From positions 1 to 42,287 of the IMG/VR virus record IMGVR_UViG_3300036852_000161: a stretch of 42,287 nucleotides of DNA; one strand, 5' to 3'. Below the pieces are notes generated by a model that saw only the letters and a list, made by a program, of their open reading frames with translations, had not been told where the DNA came from and did no database searches. Position numbers and translations under genes: made by a program. This DNA is from a virus. This document shows positions 21,253 through 27,471 of the stretch, in pieces (within the stretch, counting starts at the first letter, position 1; each line of letters starts with the position of its first letter).

Positions 21253-21390
21253 ATGAGTGACGACAAGCCCCGCCTAATTCCCATCCCCACTCCCTCCGAC
21301 GTAGAGGCCATGAGAGCGGATCTTGGGCAGCCGTTCCCTATCGAGTACGCAGGTCGCTGGTACGCGGTTTCGTACTCACTCACAGCTTGA
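21253..21390 (+). CDS. Small hypothetical protein (45 aa)
   Basis: A 45-residue protein (MSDDKPRLIPIPTPSDVEAM, ending WYAVSYSLTA). It begins just beyond the last arm-type site and is followed after 15 bases by the next gene. No clear SD. Small proteins of this composition are common in phage accessory operons. Existence is moderately likely. Confidence 0.45.
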   Translation: MSDDKPRLIPIPTPSDVEAMRADLGQPFPIEYAGRWYAVSYSLTA

Positions 21391-21405
21391 GGTAGGAGCA
21401 AGTCT

Positions 21406-21804
21406 GTGAATCCGCCGCCGACAAGAGATGAAATGTTCGCCGCTGTCGAATTCGGTAGCGCCGACGAGGACCACTGGCACAGCTACTTCAGGGCGTTCGG
21501 TGGTGGCGACTGGATAGATGTGGCCATGGAAGGGACAGCCATGCTAGCGCGCGCCTTACACGTGGAGATCGAAGAATATTCCCCGCTCTCTAATGCAATC
21601 CATGCTGTCGCAGCTCAGGGCGGAGCAGTTGCATATCGGAATGTCGCCCAGGTACTGGGATTGGACGGCGATGTCCTGGAGAGAGCGATGGGGCATTTAC
21701 TAGAGCTTGAGCCTGACGCCAGGGGAATGGAGAAATTAATGGAAGCCTACCGTGAAGTTTTGAGCTGGCGAACTGCTCCTCTGAACGGAGCTGACGATGT
21801 GTGA
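21406..21804 (+). CDS. Hypothetical protein
   Basis: A 132-residue helical protein from GTG 21406; TAGGAGC lies upstream in a leader shared with 19411. Contains EDHWHSYFRAF near residue 21. Function unknown. The post-attP position means that in a prophage it lies at the opposite end from the integrase. Confidence 0.6.
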   Translation: MNPPPTRDEMFAAVEFGSADEDHWHSYFRAFGGGDWIDVAMEGTAMLARALHVEIEEYSPLSNAIHAVAAQGGAVAYRNVAQVLGLDGDVLERAMGHLLELEPDARGMEKLMEAYREVLSWRTAPLNGADDV

Positions 21805-22030
21805 CTGCAAAGTCTGTAGCGATGATCGCGCCTTCATTCTAAAGGCGCTGAAGCGGCTAAGCTCTGAGAGGCTCGCGGAGTTGATTGGGGCGAGCAATCA
21901 AGCTGATATTTCCCCAGCCGATTACACATCCGAGCCACCAATCTTGCGTGATCGATATGGATCTGATGAGGCTTGGAGCATAGCGGTACTTGATCGAGCC
22001 GGTCTTAAGGAGCGCGATGAGCATGGCTGA
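21797..22030 (+). CDS. Small hypothetical protein
   Basis: A 77-residue protein (MCDCKVCSDDRAFILKALKR) with C-x-C-x-x-C at its N-terminus. Overlaps the upstream gene by 8 bases and the downstream one by 14. Function unknown. Confidence 0.6.
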   Translation: MCDCKVCSDDRAFILKALKRLSSERLAELIGASNQADISPADYTSEPPILRDRYGSDEAWSIAVLDRAGLKERDEHG

Positions 22031-22250
22031 GGTTGCGCCATGGCGAGATTTCGCCGGCAATGAAATTCATAACGGAGACGTCATTTGCCACCCGTCCGGA
22101 GAACGCGGCCGAGTTGTGTTTCTCGCTGATGAAGTGGAGCCGTCGGATCAATGGCGCGTGGACTATGGCGATGGAAGTCCACTATCACGGCTCTGCCTGC
22201 AGATCGGCGACAAAGGCAGAGCAGCCGTCAACGCCGAAGTTAAGGAGTGA
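22017..22250 (+). CDS. Small hypothetical protein, KOW/SH3-like
   Basis: A 77-residue protein with GNEIHNGDVICHPSGERGRV and a W-R-V-D-Y-G-D-G segment, the look of a small SH3-like barrel found in phage proteins. ATG 22017 has AAGGAG 5 bases upstream; the GAGCGCGATGAGCA cassette is shared with 18208. Function unknown. Confidence 0.6.
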   Translation: MSMAEVAPWRDFAGNEIHNGDVICHPSGERGRVVFLADEVEPSDQWRVDYGDGSPLSRLCLQIGDKGRAAVNAEVKE

Positions 22251-22258
22251 GATAGTCC

Positions 22259-22579
22259 ATGCAACCGCATATTGAGATCCGCATTCAGCTCGATCCCTAT
22301 CGCTCCGATAGTGACGAAAGGATCGTACTGCCGATCGACAAATACCTCGTGCGCGAGGCTGCGCAGATGCTGGACTTTCCGAAACGTGGGACGGACCCGC
22401 TAACTGAAGCAATATTTTGCACGCCAAGGGTTACACGCGAGTCAGTCAGCGAGGACCGCGTAGCGCTGGCAGACGCAGCGGCAAGGCATGTTCGTGCCAA
22501 GTTACTCGAAATGCTCGGGTCGAACGACACCGAAAATGGCTATAAGCGACCAGCTCTCAACACAGGATCAGCTCCGTGA
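22259..22579 (+). CDS. Hypothetical protein
   Basis: A 106-residue protein (MQPHIEIRIQLDPYRSDSDE) with helical C-terminus. No motif recognised. It is coupled to the next gene by a GTGA overlap. Confidence 0.6.
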   Translation: MQPHIEIRIQLDPYRSDSDERIVLPIDKYLVREAAQMLDFPKRGTDPLTEAIFCTPRVTRESVSEDRVALADAAARHVRAKLLEMLGSNDTENGYKRPALNTGSAP

Positions 22580-22833
22580 ACTTCCAACAGTCGGCCGACC
22601 AGTGGCTTTGTTTCAAAGAAGAAGCCGATCCGTCATTCGTCGGGGAACTTCGCCTTGAGCAGGAAGGCGGCGACGACTACCCGTACTTTTACTTCCGCCC
22701 GGCACCCGACCGACTGCTGAGCTGCCGCGATTGTCGAAAGATCATGGAGAAGCTGTCCGAGTTGAACGGCGAATTGGCCTTTAGCGATAGCTCATCGCCC
22801 AGCGCACCAAGCAACACACGCGGTGACGTATGA
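22576..22833 (+). CDS. Small acidic hypothetical protein
   Basis: An 85-residue acidic protein from GTG 22576, with YPYFYFRPAPDRLLSCRDCR in the middle (C-x-x-C). GTGA and ATGA overlaps at its ends. Function unknown. Confidence 0.6.
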   Translation: MNFQQSADQWLCFKEEADPSFVGELRLEQEGGDDYPYFYFRPAPDRLLSCRDCRKIMEKLSELNGELAFSDSSSPSAPSNTRGDV

Positions 22834-23048
22834 AGTTGTCTCTCAGAGAATTTGAAAGGATGCGGGAGCTTCTAGGCGAAGTGAAAGAATCTCTTTTCTG
22901 GCGTGAAGCATTGGGCCGCGACGGTAGCTTCTGCGTCGGATGCAACAGTCTCGATTACCAGGAGCACGAGGAACGCTGCCTTTACGCGCGCATCCAAGCT
23001 TGCTTGAAATCTAGAACAGCGCCCAGCGCAGGAGACCAGCATGGATGA
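22830..23048 (+). CDS. Small hypothetical protein with Cys cluster
   Basis: A 72-residue protein (MKLSLREFERMRELLGEVKE) with FCVGCNSLDYQEHEERC, a C-x-x-C...H...C zinc-type site. ATGA overlap. Function unknown. Confidence 0.6.
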   Translation: MKLSLREFERMRELLGEVKESLFWREALGRDGSFCVGCNSLDYQEHEERCLYARIQACLKSRTAPSAGDQHG

Positions 23049-23274
23049 ACTCGTATTCACCTCACCTATCGGGGATCTGTTGATAACGAGAAAATGTCAC
23101 CCGCCTCTTGACGTCAAGGCGGGTCAGCAATTCAAGATTGAAGTTATCCCTAAAGGTATAAGCCAATCGCATTGGATAAAAATCGCGCGAGAGCGAACTG
23201 CGCGAGGCGATCCAGTGACTGGAATTCTCGAATTGTCGTCGATTTATGGACGAGGCGAGCGGCGCAGCACATGA
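23041..23274 (+). CDS. Small hypothetical protein
   Basis: A 77-residue beta-rich protein (MDELVFTSPIGDLLITRKCH). CAGCGCAGGAG ends 6 bases before its ATG, a cassette shared with the genes at 23449 and 23652. Function unknown. Confidence 0.6.
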   Translation: MDELVFTSPIGDLLITRKCHPPLDVKAGQQFKIEVIPKGISQSHWIKIARERTARGDPVTGILELSSIYGRGERRST

Positions 23275-23456
23275 TTAGTGTCCTACCGAAATGCCTCGAT
23301 GAGTGGCGCCCTTTGGTGGAGGAGCGAAAGCAAGGCGTCACATACTTCTTTCTTGAGGGAACATACGGGTTCGGTAAGTATGAAATATCGCCTTCAGTGG
23401 AAGAGAATTTCTTCTACATTAGACCGATGAGCAGCGCAGGAGCCGACAATGGATGA
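23271..23456 (+). CDS. Small hypothetical protein
   Basis: A 61-residue protein (MISVLPKCLDEWRPLVEERK) with ATGA overlap with its upstream neighbour. Function unknown. Confidence 0.55.
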   Translation: MISVLPKCLDEWRPLVEERKQGVTYFFLEGTYGFGKYEISPSVEENFFYIRPMSSAGADNG

Positions 23457-23655
23457 GTGCGTCCGAATCTACCAAGAAGCGCGCCGACGATTCGACGAAG
23501 ACCAGCAGCGCTACGAGCGTCAACGCCGTCAGTGCGAACTAACGCAGGCTGCGATACAAGCAGCCATCGATCTTTACATGGCGCAGCTCTCAGCACCTTG
23601 GCAGGCTTTGGCTTGGCATATTCGGGCCACCGACAGCGCAGGAGACAATCAATGA
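23449..23655 (+). CDS. Small helical hypothetical protein
   Basis: A 68-residue Gln/Arg-rich coiled-coil protein (MDECVRIYQEARRRFDEDQQ). CAGCGCAGGAG ends 6 bases before the ATG. Overlaps both neighbours by a few bases. Function unknown. Confidence 0.6.
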   Translation: MDECVRIYQEARRRFDEDQQRYERQRRQCELTQAAIQAAIDLYMAQLSAPWQALAWHIRATDSAGDNQ

Positions 23656-23819
23656 CGTGGTCAAAGGATCAAGAGATTATGGGCGGCCAGTTGTGGTCGA
23701 CAATGTCGGATGTTAGGAAAGCTCAGGAAGAAAATGAAAATATGCGGACTCGCATGGAAGCACTGGAGAAACGCGTAGAGCAGCTTGAGTTGCTATTAAG
23801 TAACCTCACCCGCCCCTGA
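23652..23819 (+). CDS. Small coiled-coil protein (55 aa)
   Basis: A 55-residue protein whose second half is a canonical heptad coiled coil (MRTRMEALEKRVEQLELLLS). ATGA overlap; CAGCGCAGGAG lies 7 bases upstream. Likely dimeric or trimeric; function unknown. Confidence 0.6.
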   Translation: MTWSKDQEIMGGQLWSTMSDVRKAQEENENMRTRMEALEKRVEQLELLLSNLTRP

Positions 23820-23868
23820 GCGGATAGAGGGGATAGACTGGAAATAACGGATAGGGAGGCAAACGGAT

Positions 23869-24126
23869 ATGACGTTCTTGGAAGCACTGAAGATGACGTT
23901 CTTCTCACCGCTCATCATCATGGCGGCGGTTATCCTCGTAGGGTTCAGGCGAGAGATCGGGGGAGGCTTGCATAAGCTCTCCCTCCGACTCAAGGCGCGG
24001 TTAGCGCAGCGTCCCCAAGTGAAATCCCCCGCTCGCCACCGAGTTATAGATGATCGCCAAGCCGATCAAGCCGAGCACAACAATGAGCACGATCTTGACC
24101 GGCTGGGGCAACGTCATCTGCGTTAG
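23869..24126 (+). CDS. Possible small membrane protein, last plus-strand gene
   Basis: An 85-residue frame with GGGAGGC about 8 bases before the ATG and one hydrophobic segment (about 13-26, PLIIMAAVILVGF). The last 42 residues lie antisense to the minus-strand gene at 24001-24189 and are polar and His/Asp-rich, like shadow sequence. Either the two genes truly converge and overlap by 126 bases or this one is not expressed. A hairpin GGGAG-GCTT...AAGC-T-CTCCC (23961-23983) lies inside it. Confidence 0.4.
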   Translation: MTFLEALKMTFFSPLIIMAAVILVGFRREIGGGLHKLSLRLKARLAQRPQVKSPARHRVIDDRQADQAEHNNEHDLDRLGQRHLR

Positions 24127-24189
24127 GCCCCAATAAAGGAGCGAAAATGCGGCGATAACGATCAGAATGAGGATGAGGGTGAGGAACAT
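24001..24189 (-). CDS. Small two-helix membrane protein
   Basis: A 62-residue protein with two transmembrane segments (about 3-22 and 31-50), resembling the short Thivi_2564-type membrane proteins of unknown role (LTLILILIVIAAFSLLYWG, then P-x-P-x-K-I-V-L-I-V-V). Last gene of the late operon, next to lysis genes, so a lysis-accessory role is possible. Confidence 0.65.
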   Translation of the reverse strand: MFLTLILILIVIAAFSLLYWGLTQMTLPQPVKIVLIVVLGLIGLAIIYNSVASGGFHLGTLR

Positions 24190-24195
24190 GGCCGG

Positions 24196-24567
24196 TTACG
24201 GCGTCGGGAGTTTCGTTCCGGTCCCGGCGACGACCGCGGCAGACAGCTCTGATGTCTGCGACTGGACCTCGGTACGCACGGCCTGTACTGCCGCGTCGAT
24301 CGCCGCCGAGTCGATGCCGGCGTTATCGAGTGCCGCCTTGACCGCTGCTGCGATCACATCGGGTAGGCCCTGGATCAGCGTCACCGCCGAATTGATAACC
24401 GTACGCTCTTGTGCAACGTCGGCCGTGAGATCAGTGAGTGATTGCAGCATGTGATGTACCTTATGAGAGAGGGCTTGGAAGATTTCGCGGTTCTCGCTGG
24501 TAAGGGCGCAAATCGCCTCGTGCAGCTGTCGGAGTGTGACGGGCGAGTGAAGGTGCTTTCTGGCCAT
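24196..24567 (-). CDS. Hypothetical phage protein, helical
   Basis: A 123-residue protein. Its C-terminal two thirds (LTDLTADVAQERTVINSAVT, then PDVIAAAVKAALDNAGIDSA) resembles a common phage coiled-coil protein with A-V-x-x-E-x-x-V-x-x-A and T-x-x-L-x-x-A-V-x-A repeats, found near lysis or tail genes. Probably trimeric; function unknown. Confidence 0.6.
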   Translation of the reverse strand: MARKHLHSPVTLRQLHEAICALTSENREIFQALSHKVHHMLQSLTDLTADVAQERTVINSAVTLIQGLPDVIAAAVKAALDNAGIDSAAIDAAVQAVRTEVQSQTSELSAAVVAGTGTKLPTP

Positions 24568-24589
24568 GCCCTACAATGCGTGAAATACC

Positions 24590-24787
24590 TCAATCGATCC
24601 GTGCGCTGACCAACGCTGGAAAGCAGTTCCCACACAGACGGTACTGAGGCGGATTGGGGATCTCCTGGAGATCATCCGGATACTTGTCGAGGCCGCATTT
24701 GCTGCGAGCTCTGGGTCTTGGACTTTCCACCGTAACAGTCCACTCGTGGACTTTCAGGGAGCGGCTGTTCTTATCGAACGCTTTCAC
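24590..24787 (-). CDS. Small hypothetical protein
   Basis: A 65-residue basic protein (MKAFDKNSRSLKVHEWTVTV) with RLCGNCF near the C-terminus. ATG overlaps the stop of the Rz-like gene as ATGA, supporting real translation. Function unknown. Confidence 0.55.
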   Translation of the reverse strand: MKAFDKNSRSLKVHEWTVTVESPRPRARSKCGLDKYPDDLQEIPNPPQYRLCGNCFPALVSARID

Positions 24788-25308
24788 GGCGAGCAGTCCA
24801 CCGTCTCACACTTCCTAAGTTCAGCGCTTATTTCGTCGGCGCGTCGGCCAAGAACGTCGAGCATTCCTCGGACATCGGGGTCTGGCTGTCGGACAGTAGC
24901 AATAGCTCCCGCAGACACCGTGAAAACATCTGGGGCGGTGGCGGGCTCAAGGCTTGGACCTTGGGTCGCTCGGGACAGATCGCCGCTCCGAGCGTGGGGG
25001 GATGGGCACAGGCTCCCATGCAGAGGATGAGCGGCAGTGTAATCAACCAGGGCTTGATGCTCTTCATCGCTGTTTCGCTCCGCGGTGGCTGCGATCTTCT
25101 GGAGACGCTTGGATTCTTGCTCGGCATCCCATTTGAGCCGATCGAGTTCCATCTGATCTTGATCACGCTGGGCCTGGATGCCTCTGTCGAAAGCGCGGTG
25201 ATGCCATAGGAGTAATGCGCCAACAATGACACCAGCGGCGAGAAGCTCGAGCAGGAGGCGCGCGAGCTTTGGATTGGTTCGAATGAATATGGCAATAAAG
25301 GAGAACAT
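24784..25308 (-). CDS. Rz: Rz-like inner-membrane spanin
   Basis: A 174-residue protein with a short N-terminus, one transmembrane segment (about 17-35, LLLELLAAGVIVGALLLWH), then a long charged helix (QRDQDQMELDRLKWDAEQES) in the periplasm. This is the i-spanin layout; with Rz1 it fuses inner and outer membranes at lysis. Rz1 is nested within it in another frame. The C-terminal part contains a Pro/Ser-rich stretch and a final CETVDC. Start overlaps the holin TAA (TAATG). Confidence 0.85.
   Translation of the reverse strand: MFSFIAIFIRTNPKLARLLLELLAAGVIVGALLLWHHRAFDRGIQAQRDQDQMELDRLKWDAEQESKRLQKIAATAERNSDEEHQALVDYTAAHPLHGSLCPSPHARSGDLSRATQGPSLEPATAPDVFTVSAGAIATVRQPDPDVRGMLDVLGRRADEISAELRKCETVDCSP
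24828..25067 (-). CDS. Rz1: Rz1-like outer-membrane lipoprotein spanin, nested in Rz
   Basis: A 79-residue protein wholly inside the Rz-like gene, in a different frame. MKSIKPWLITLPLILCMGAC is a lipoprotein signal peptide with the lipid-acceptor Cys at residue 20; the -3 to -1 residues are Met-Gly-Ala, looser than the usual Leu-x-x. The mature part contains a PPPP run, as in lambda Rz1. Nested Rz/Rz1 genes are the classic arrangement in lambda. Confidence 0.8.
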   Translation of the reverse strand: MKSIKPWLITLPLILCMGACAHPPTLGAAICPERPKVQALSPPPPQMFSRCLRELLLLSDSQTPMSEECSTFLADAPTK

Positions 25309-25529
25309 TAGGCCCCTGCCGGCGTCGATTCACGTTGCCGAGAAAACCAGTACGACATGATTTGTAATACCGATGCTGTGAGAACGCTCAAAAGCGTCTG
25401 TAGGACGTCCTTCCATTCGGCTGGCACGTGGATGCGTCCGTCGATGAACTGCCAGAGCACGAAGAAATAGCCGCCCAGAAAGATGATTGTAAGCAGGATC
25501 TGCGCATACGCCGTCTCCTTATGGGTCAA
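25308..25529 (-). CDS. Holin (two transmembrane segments)
   Basis: A 73-residue protein with transmembrane segments at about 9-26 (AQILLTIIFLGGYFFVLW) and about 44-62, and a charged tail, as in small phage holins. The start is TTG at 25527-25529, with GGGAG about 8 bases upstream; no other start precedes the first segment. It overlaps the lysozyme gene by 11 bases and precedes Rz/Rz1. Confidence 0.75.
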   Translation of the reverse strand: MTHKETAYAQILLTIIFLGGYFFVLWQFIDGRIHVPAEWKDVLQTLLSVLTASVLQIMSYWFSRQRESTPAGA

Positions 25530-25995
25530 AAGTATTCTCCCGCAACATCCTGGCTATCTCCTCTGCACGCCTCGGCGAATCCTCACGTGCCCATTTCGAA
25601 TCGAGCGCCTCGTTGGCGACCGCATCCCAGTTTCCAATGTCGATGGCTTCACATAGATCGGGGAACGAGGACGGGAATCCCTTGATCTGGTAGCGCATCT
25701 CAAGGAGCGCGTTCTGCCGCACATCACCAAAGGTGAGCCAGGCGGAGAAGAACATAGAGAGCGCACGTACCGCTTTGTCGATCTCGATACCGACCAGATA
25801 CTGAGCTGCCGCAGGCGTACCGATGAGCGCGATGGAGCCAGTATCTAGCAGAGCTTTCCAATCACTCCCGGACAGCGGATTGGTCTCCAGACATCGGCCT
25901 TCGAGCCACGTCCATAAGCCTTTGGTGTCGCGATAGGGCGCGGCTTTGAAGCCTTCGTGTTTGGCGATAGAGGCCAGCAGTCGTTCTCGGTTCAT
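25519..25995 (-). CDS. Endolysin, T4-type lysozyme (GH24-like, divergent)
   Basis: A 158-residue muralytic enzyme. KHEGFKAAPYRDTKGLWT has Glu14, Asp23 and Thr29 at exactly the spacing of the T4 lysozyme triad (9 and 6). The usual T-x-G-x-G after the Thr is replaced by TWLEGRCLETNPL, so it belongs to a divergent branch. The C-terminus (RQNALLEMRYQI, ALDSKWARED) matches phage lysozymes. No signal sequence, so it needs the adjacent holin. ATG overlaps the upstream stop. Confidence 0.85.
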   Translation of the reverse strand: MNRERLLASIAKHEGFKAAPYRDTKGLWTWLEGRCLETNPLSGSDWKALLDTGSIALIGTPAAAQYLVGIEIDKAVRALSMFFSAWLTFGDVRQNALLEMRYQIKGFPSSFPDLCEAIDIGNWDAVANEALDSKWAREDSPRRAEEIARMLRENTFDP

Positions 25996-26159
25996 CCGCT
26001 CTCCAAATCATCTAAGCGACGTTCGGCCTTGTCTTGCCGTGCATCGGCAATCTTGTCTGCTCGCTTATCCCGCCGGCAATGGAAGAACTGAGTAATACCG
26101 CTCACAATGGCACCACCCAGCGCTACCAGTGCGGTGCTAAAGGTAACGTAGTCCTTCAT
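25992..26159 (-). CDS. Small single-pass membrane protein (55 aa)
   Basis: A 55-residue protein with one transmembrane segment (about 5-24, VTFSTALVALGGAIVSGITQ) and a highly charged C-terminal helix. ATG 26157-26159 overlaps the upstream stop as ATGA, which fixes the start against the longer frame. Possibly a lysis accessory (antiholin-like), unproven. Confidence 0.6.
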   Translation of the reverse strand: MKDYVTFSTALVALGGAIVSGITQFFHCRRDKRADKIADARQDKAERRLDDLESG

Positions 26160-26563
26160 GCGTGCCTCGTGGCGATGATGATGCTGACGATCGCAGAGAG
26201 CGCCCCAATGCCACCCACGATCCACCCGATAATGGCGCCCATGCCCTGACCGCGATCATCTTTGGAATTCATCCTAGACGTGAGATCGTCCAACTTCTCT
26301 GAGAGGGCCTTCGTTAGCTGATCCGATTCCGTGCGCGGCATGTACGTGCGCTGCAACGTCTCGACCGTGTTGCGCCATTCGTTCGAATTCTCGAAACGAC
26401 GCTCGGTCGCCGTCTCAGCCTTCAATACCGCCCGATCTGCCGCCGCCAGAGCTGCAGCCACGGCTTTCTCTTGCGCAGCCAGCGCGGCCGCGACGGCCTT
26501 CTCCTGAGCCTCAAAGCGCTTGTCTGTGTACTCTCGCAGACTGATGGAGTCGGAGGCCGACAT
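26156..26563 (-). CDS. Coiled-coil tail-anchored membrane protein
   Basis: A 135-residue protein. It contains a perfect internal duplication, AQEKAVAAALA twice (about residues 19-40), a long coiled coil, and a C-terminal transmembrane segment (about 110-130, IIGWIVGGIGALSAIVSIII). Similar phage proteins lie near lysis genes and have no agreed function. Confidence 0.65.
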   Translation of the reverse strand: MSASDSISLREYTDKRFEAQEKAVAAALAAQEKAVAAALAAADRAVLKAETATERRFENSNEWRNTVETLQRTYMPRTESDQLTKALSEKLDDLTSRMNSKDDRGQGMGAIIGWIVGGIGALSAIVSIIIATRHA

Positions 26564-26566
26564 ACA

Positions 26567-26764
26567 TCACGGCAATACGCGTCTCGCAATTGCCGTCACA
26601 TAATCGAAATCCTGAAGACTCAATCCGTGTTCGTGCTGAATGCGCTTGAGTTCGGCTTTCTGCGCTTCCGTCACGTCGCTGTAAGACTGCAAGTGATGGG
26701 CAATGCCGTGATAGTCATGAATCACTTTCTTGGCCGTGGTGGTGTCATCGTCGTCGATCGTCAT
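26567..26764 (-). CDS. Small hypothetical protein
   Basis: A 65-residue acidic protein (MTIDDDDTTTAKKVIHDYHG) with several His. It overlaps the upstream gene by 20 bases. Function unknown. Confidence 0.55.
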   Translation of the reverse strand: MTIDDDDTTTAKKVIHDYHGIAHHLQSYSDVTEAQKAELKRIQHEHGLSLQDFDYVTAIARRVLP

Positions 26765-27095
26765 TTGCGCTCCTGTTCAATTTGTCGATGTCGCCCTGCT
26801 GAATCTTCTGCGTTACTTCCAAATCTCTCCAATGGTTTTCGCTCACCTGTAGACGACTATTCACCGCCGTCTCGCGATCATTCTTACTGATGAACATCAC
26901 GATAGTGAGCGTTGCGCATACCGAAGTGACGGCCGTCATCCCAATCAGCAATACCATGATCCATTCGGCAACCTTCTTAACGCTTTTGTCGATGGTTAGC
27001 GTCAGACTGAGCGGGGCTTTGTTCTCGCTCAAGTTCGGTAATACGGTCGTCGTGTCGCTGGAGGGTTGCGTCAATTCGTTGGAAGTCCCGGTCAT
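26745..27095 (-). CDS. Single-pass membrane protein
   Basis: A 116-residue protein with one transmembrane segment (about 45-69) after a Ser/Thr-rich N-terminus and a charged helical tail. ATG 27093-27095 has GAGGA 8 bases upstream. Its first 39 codons overlap the next upstream gene out of frame. Function unknown. Confidence 0.6.
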   Translation of the reverse strand: MTGTSNELTQPSSDTTTVLPNLSENKAPLSLTLTIDKSVKKVAEWIMVLLIGMTAVTSVCATLTIVMFISKNDRETAVNSRLQVSENHWRDLEVTQKIQQGDIDKLNRSANDDRRR

Positions 27096-27273
27096 TCTGG
27101 CGTCCTCGCTCTGTGACGATAGTTTTAGTTTCGATCATTTGCTGATCGATACCGGAAAGCTTAGCAAAGATCCCTAGGATTCCAGCAATAACAAGCGTCT
27201 GTAGGATTCCCAAGACCCAGGCTTGTAGAGCTTTGTTGCCGTTTCCATTGCCGCTTCCACTCGTCGCCGACAT
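26977..27273 (-). CDS. Single-pass membrane protein with coiled coil
   Basis: A 98-residue protein from ATG 27271-27273, chosen because GAGGTGA lies 4 bases upstream; a longer frame to 27360 has no SD. Gly/Asn-rich start (SGSGNGNGN), transmembrane segment (about 16-36, AWVLGILQTLVIAGILGIF), then a coiled coil ending DDRITELEREQ. Overlaps the next gene by 119 bases. Function unknown; lies between tailspike and lysis genes. Confidence 0.6.
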   Translation of the reverse strand: MSATSGSGNGNGNKALQAWVLGILQTLVIAGILGIFAKLSGIDQQMIETKTIVTERGRQNDRDFQRIDATLQRHDDRITELEREQSPAQSDANHRQKR

Positions 27274-27389
27274 GTTCACCTCGCCCCTTAGGGCGGCTTC
27301 TATTTCTTCAGTGATGTCCGTGTCACGACTCGCTGGCGGGCGGGTCGTCGGGCCAGCCATGCTAAGCTCTGACGAAAAGGGAGTTCGAC

Positions 27390-27470
27390 ATGAGCCAACT
27401 GGCCCTCTTCATCCTCATGGTGATCGCACTTGGTTGGGCGGCCTGGCAGATCATCAAGCACAATAAGTAG
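27390..27470 (+). CDS. Tiny membrane peptide on plus strand (26 aa)
   Basis: A 26-residue frame (MSQLALFILMVIALGWAAWQ then a basic tail) with AGGGAG six bases before the ATG. It is a single transmembrane helix. It lies in a gap of the minus-strand operon and ends 2 bases from the tailspike stop. No promoter is clear. Short and therefore uncertain. Confidence 0.4.
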   Translation: MSQLALFILMVIALGWAAWQIIKHNK

Positions 27471-27471
27471 C

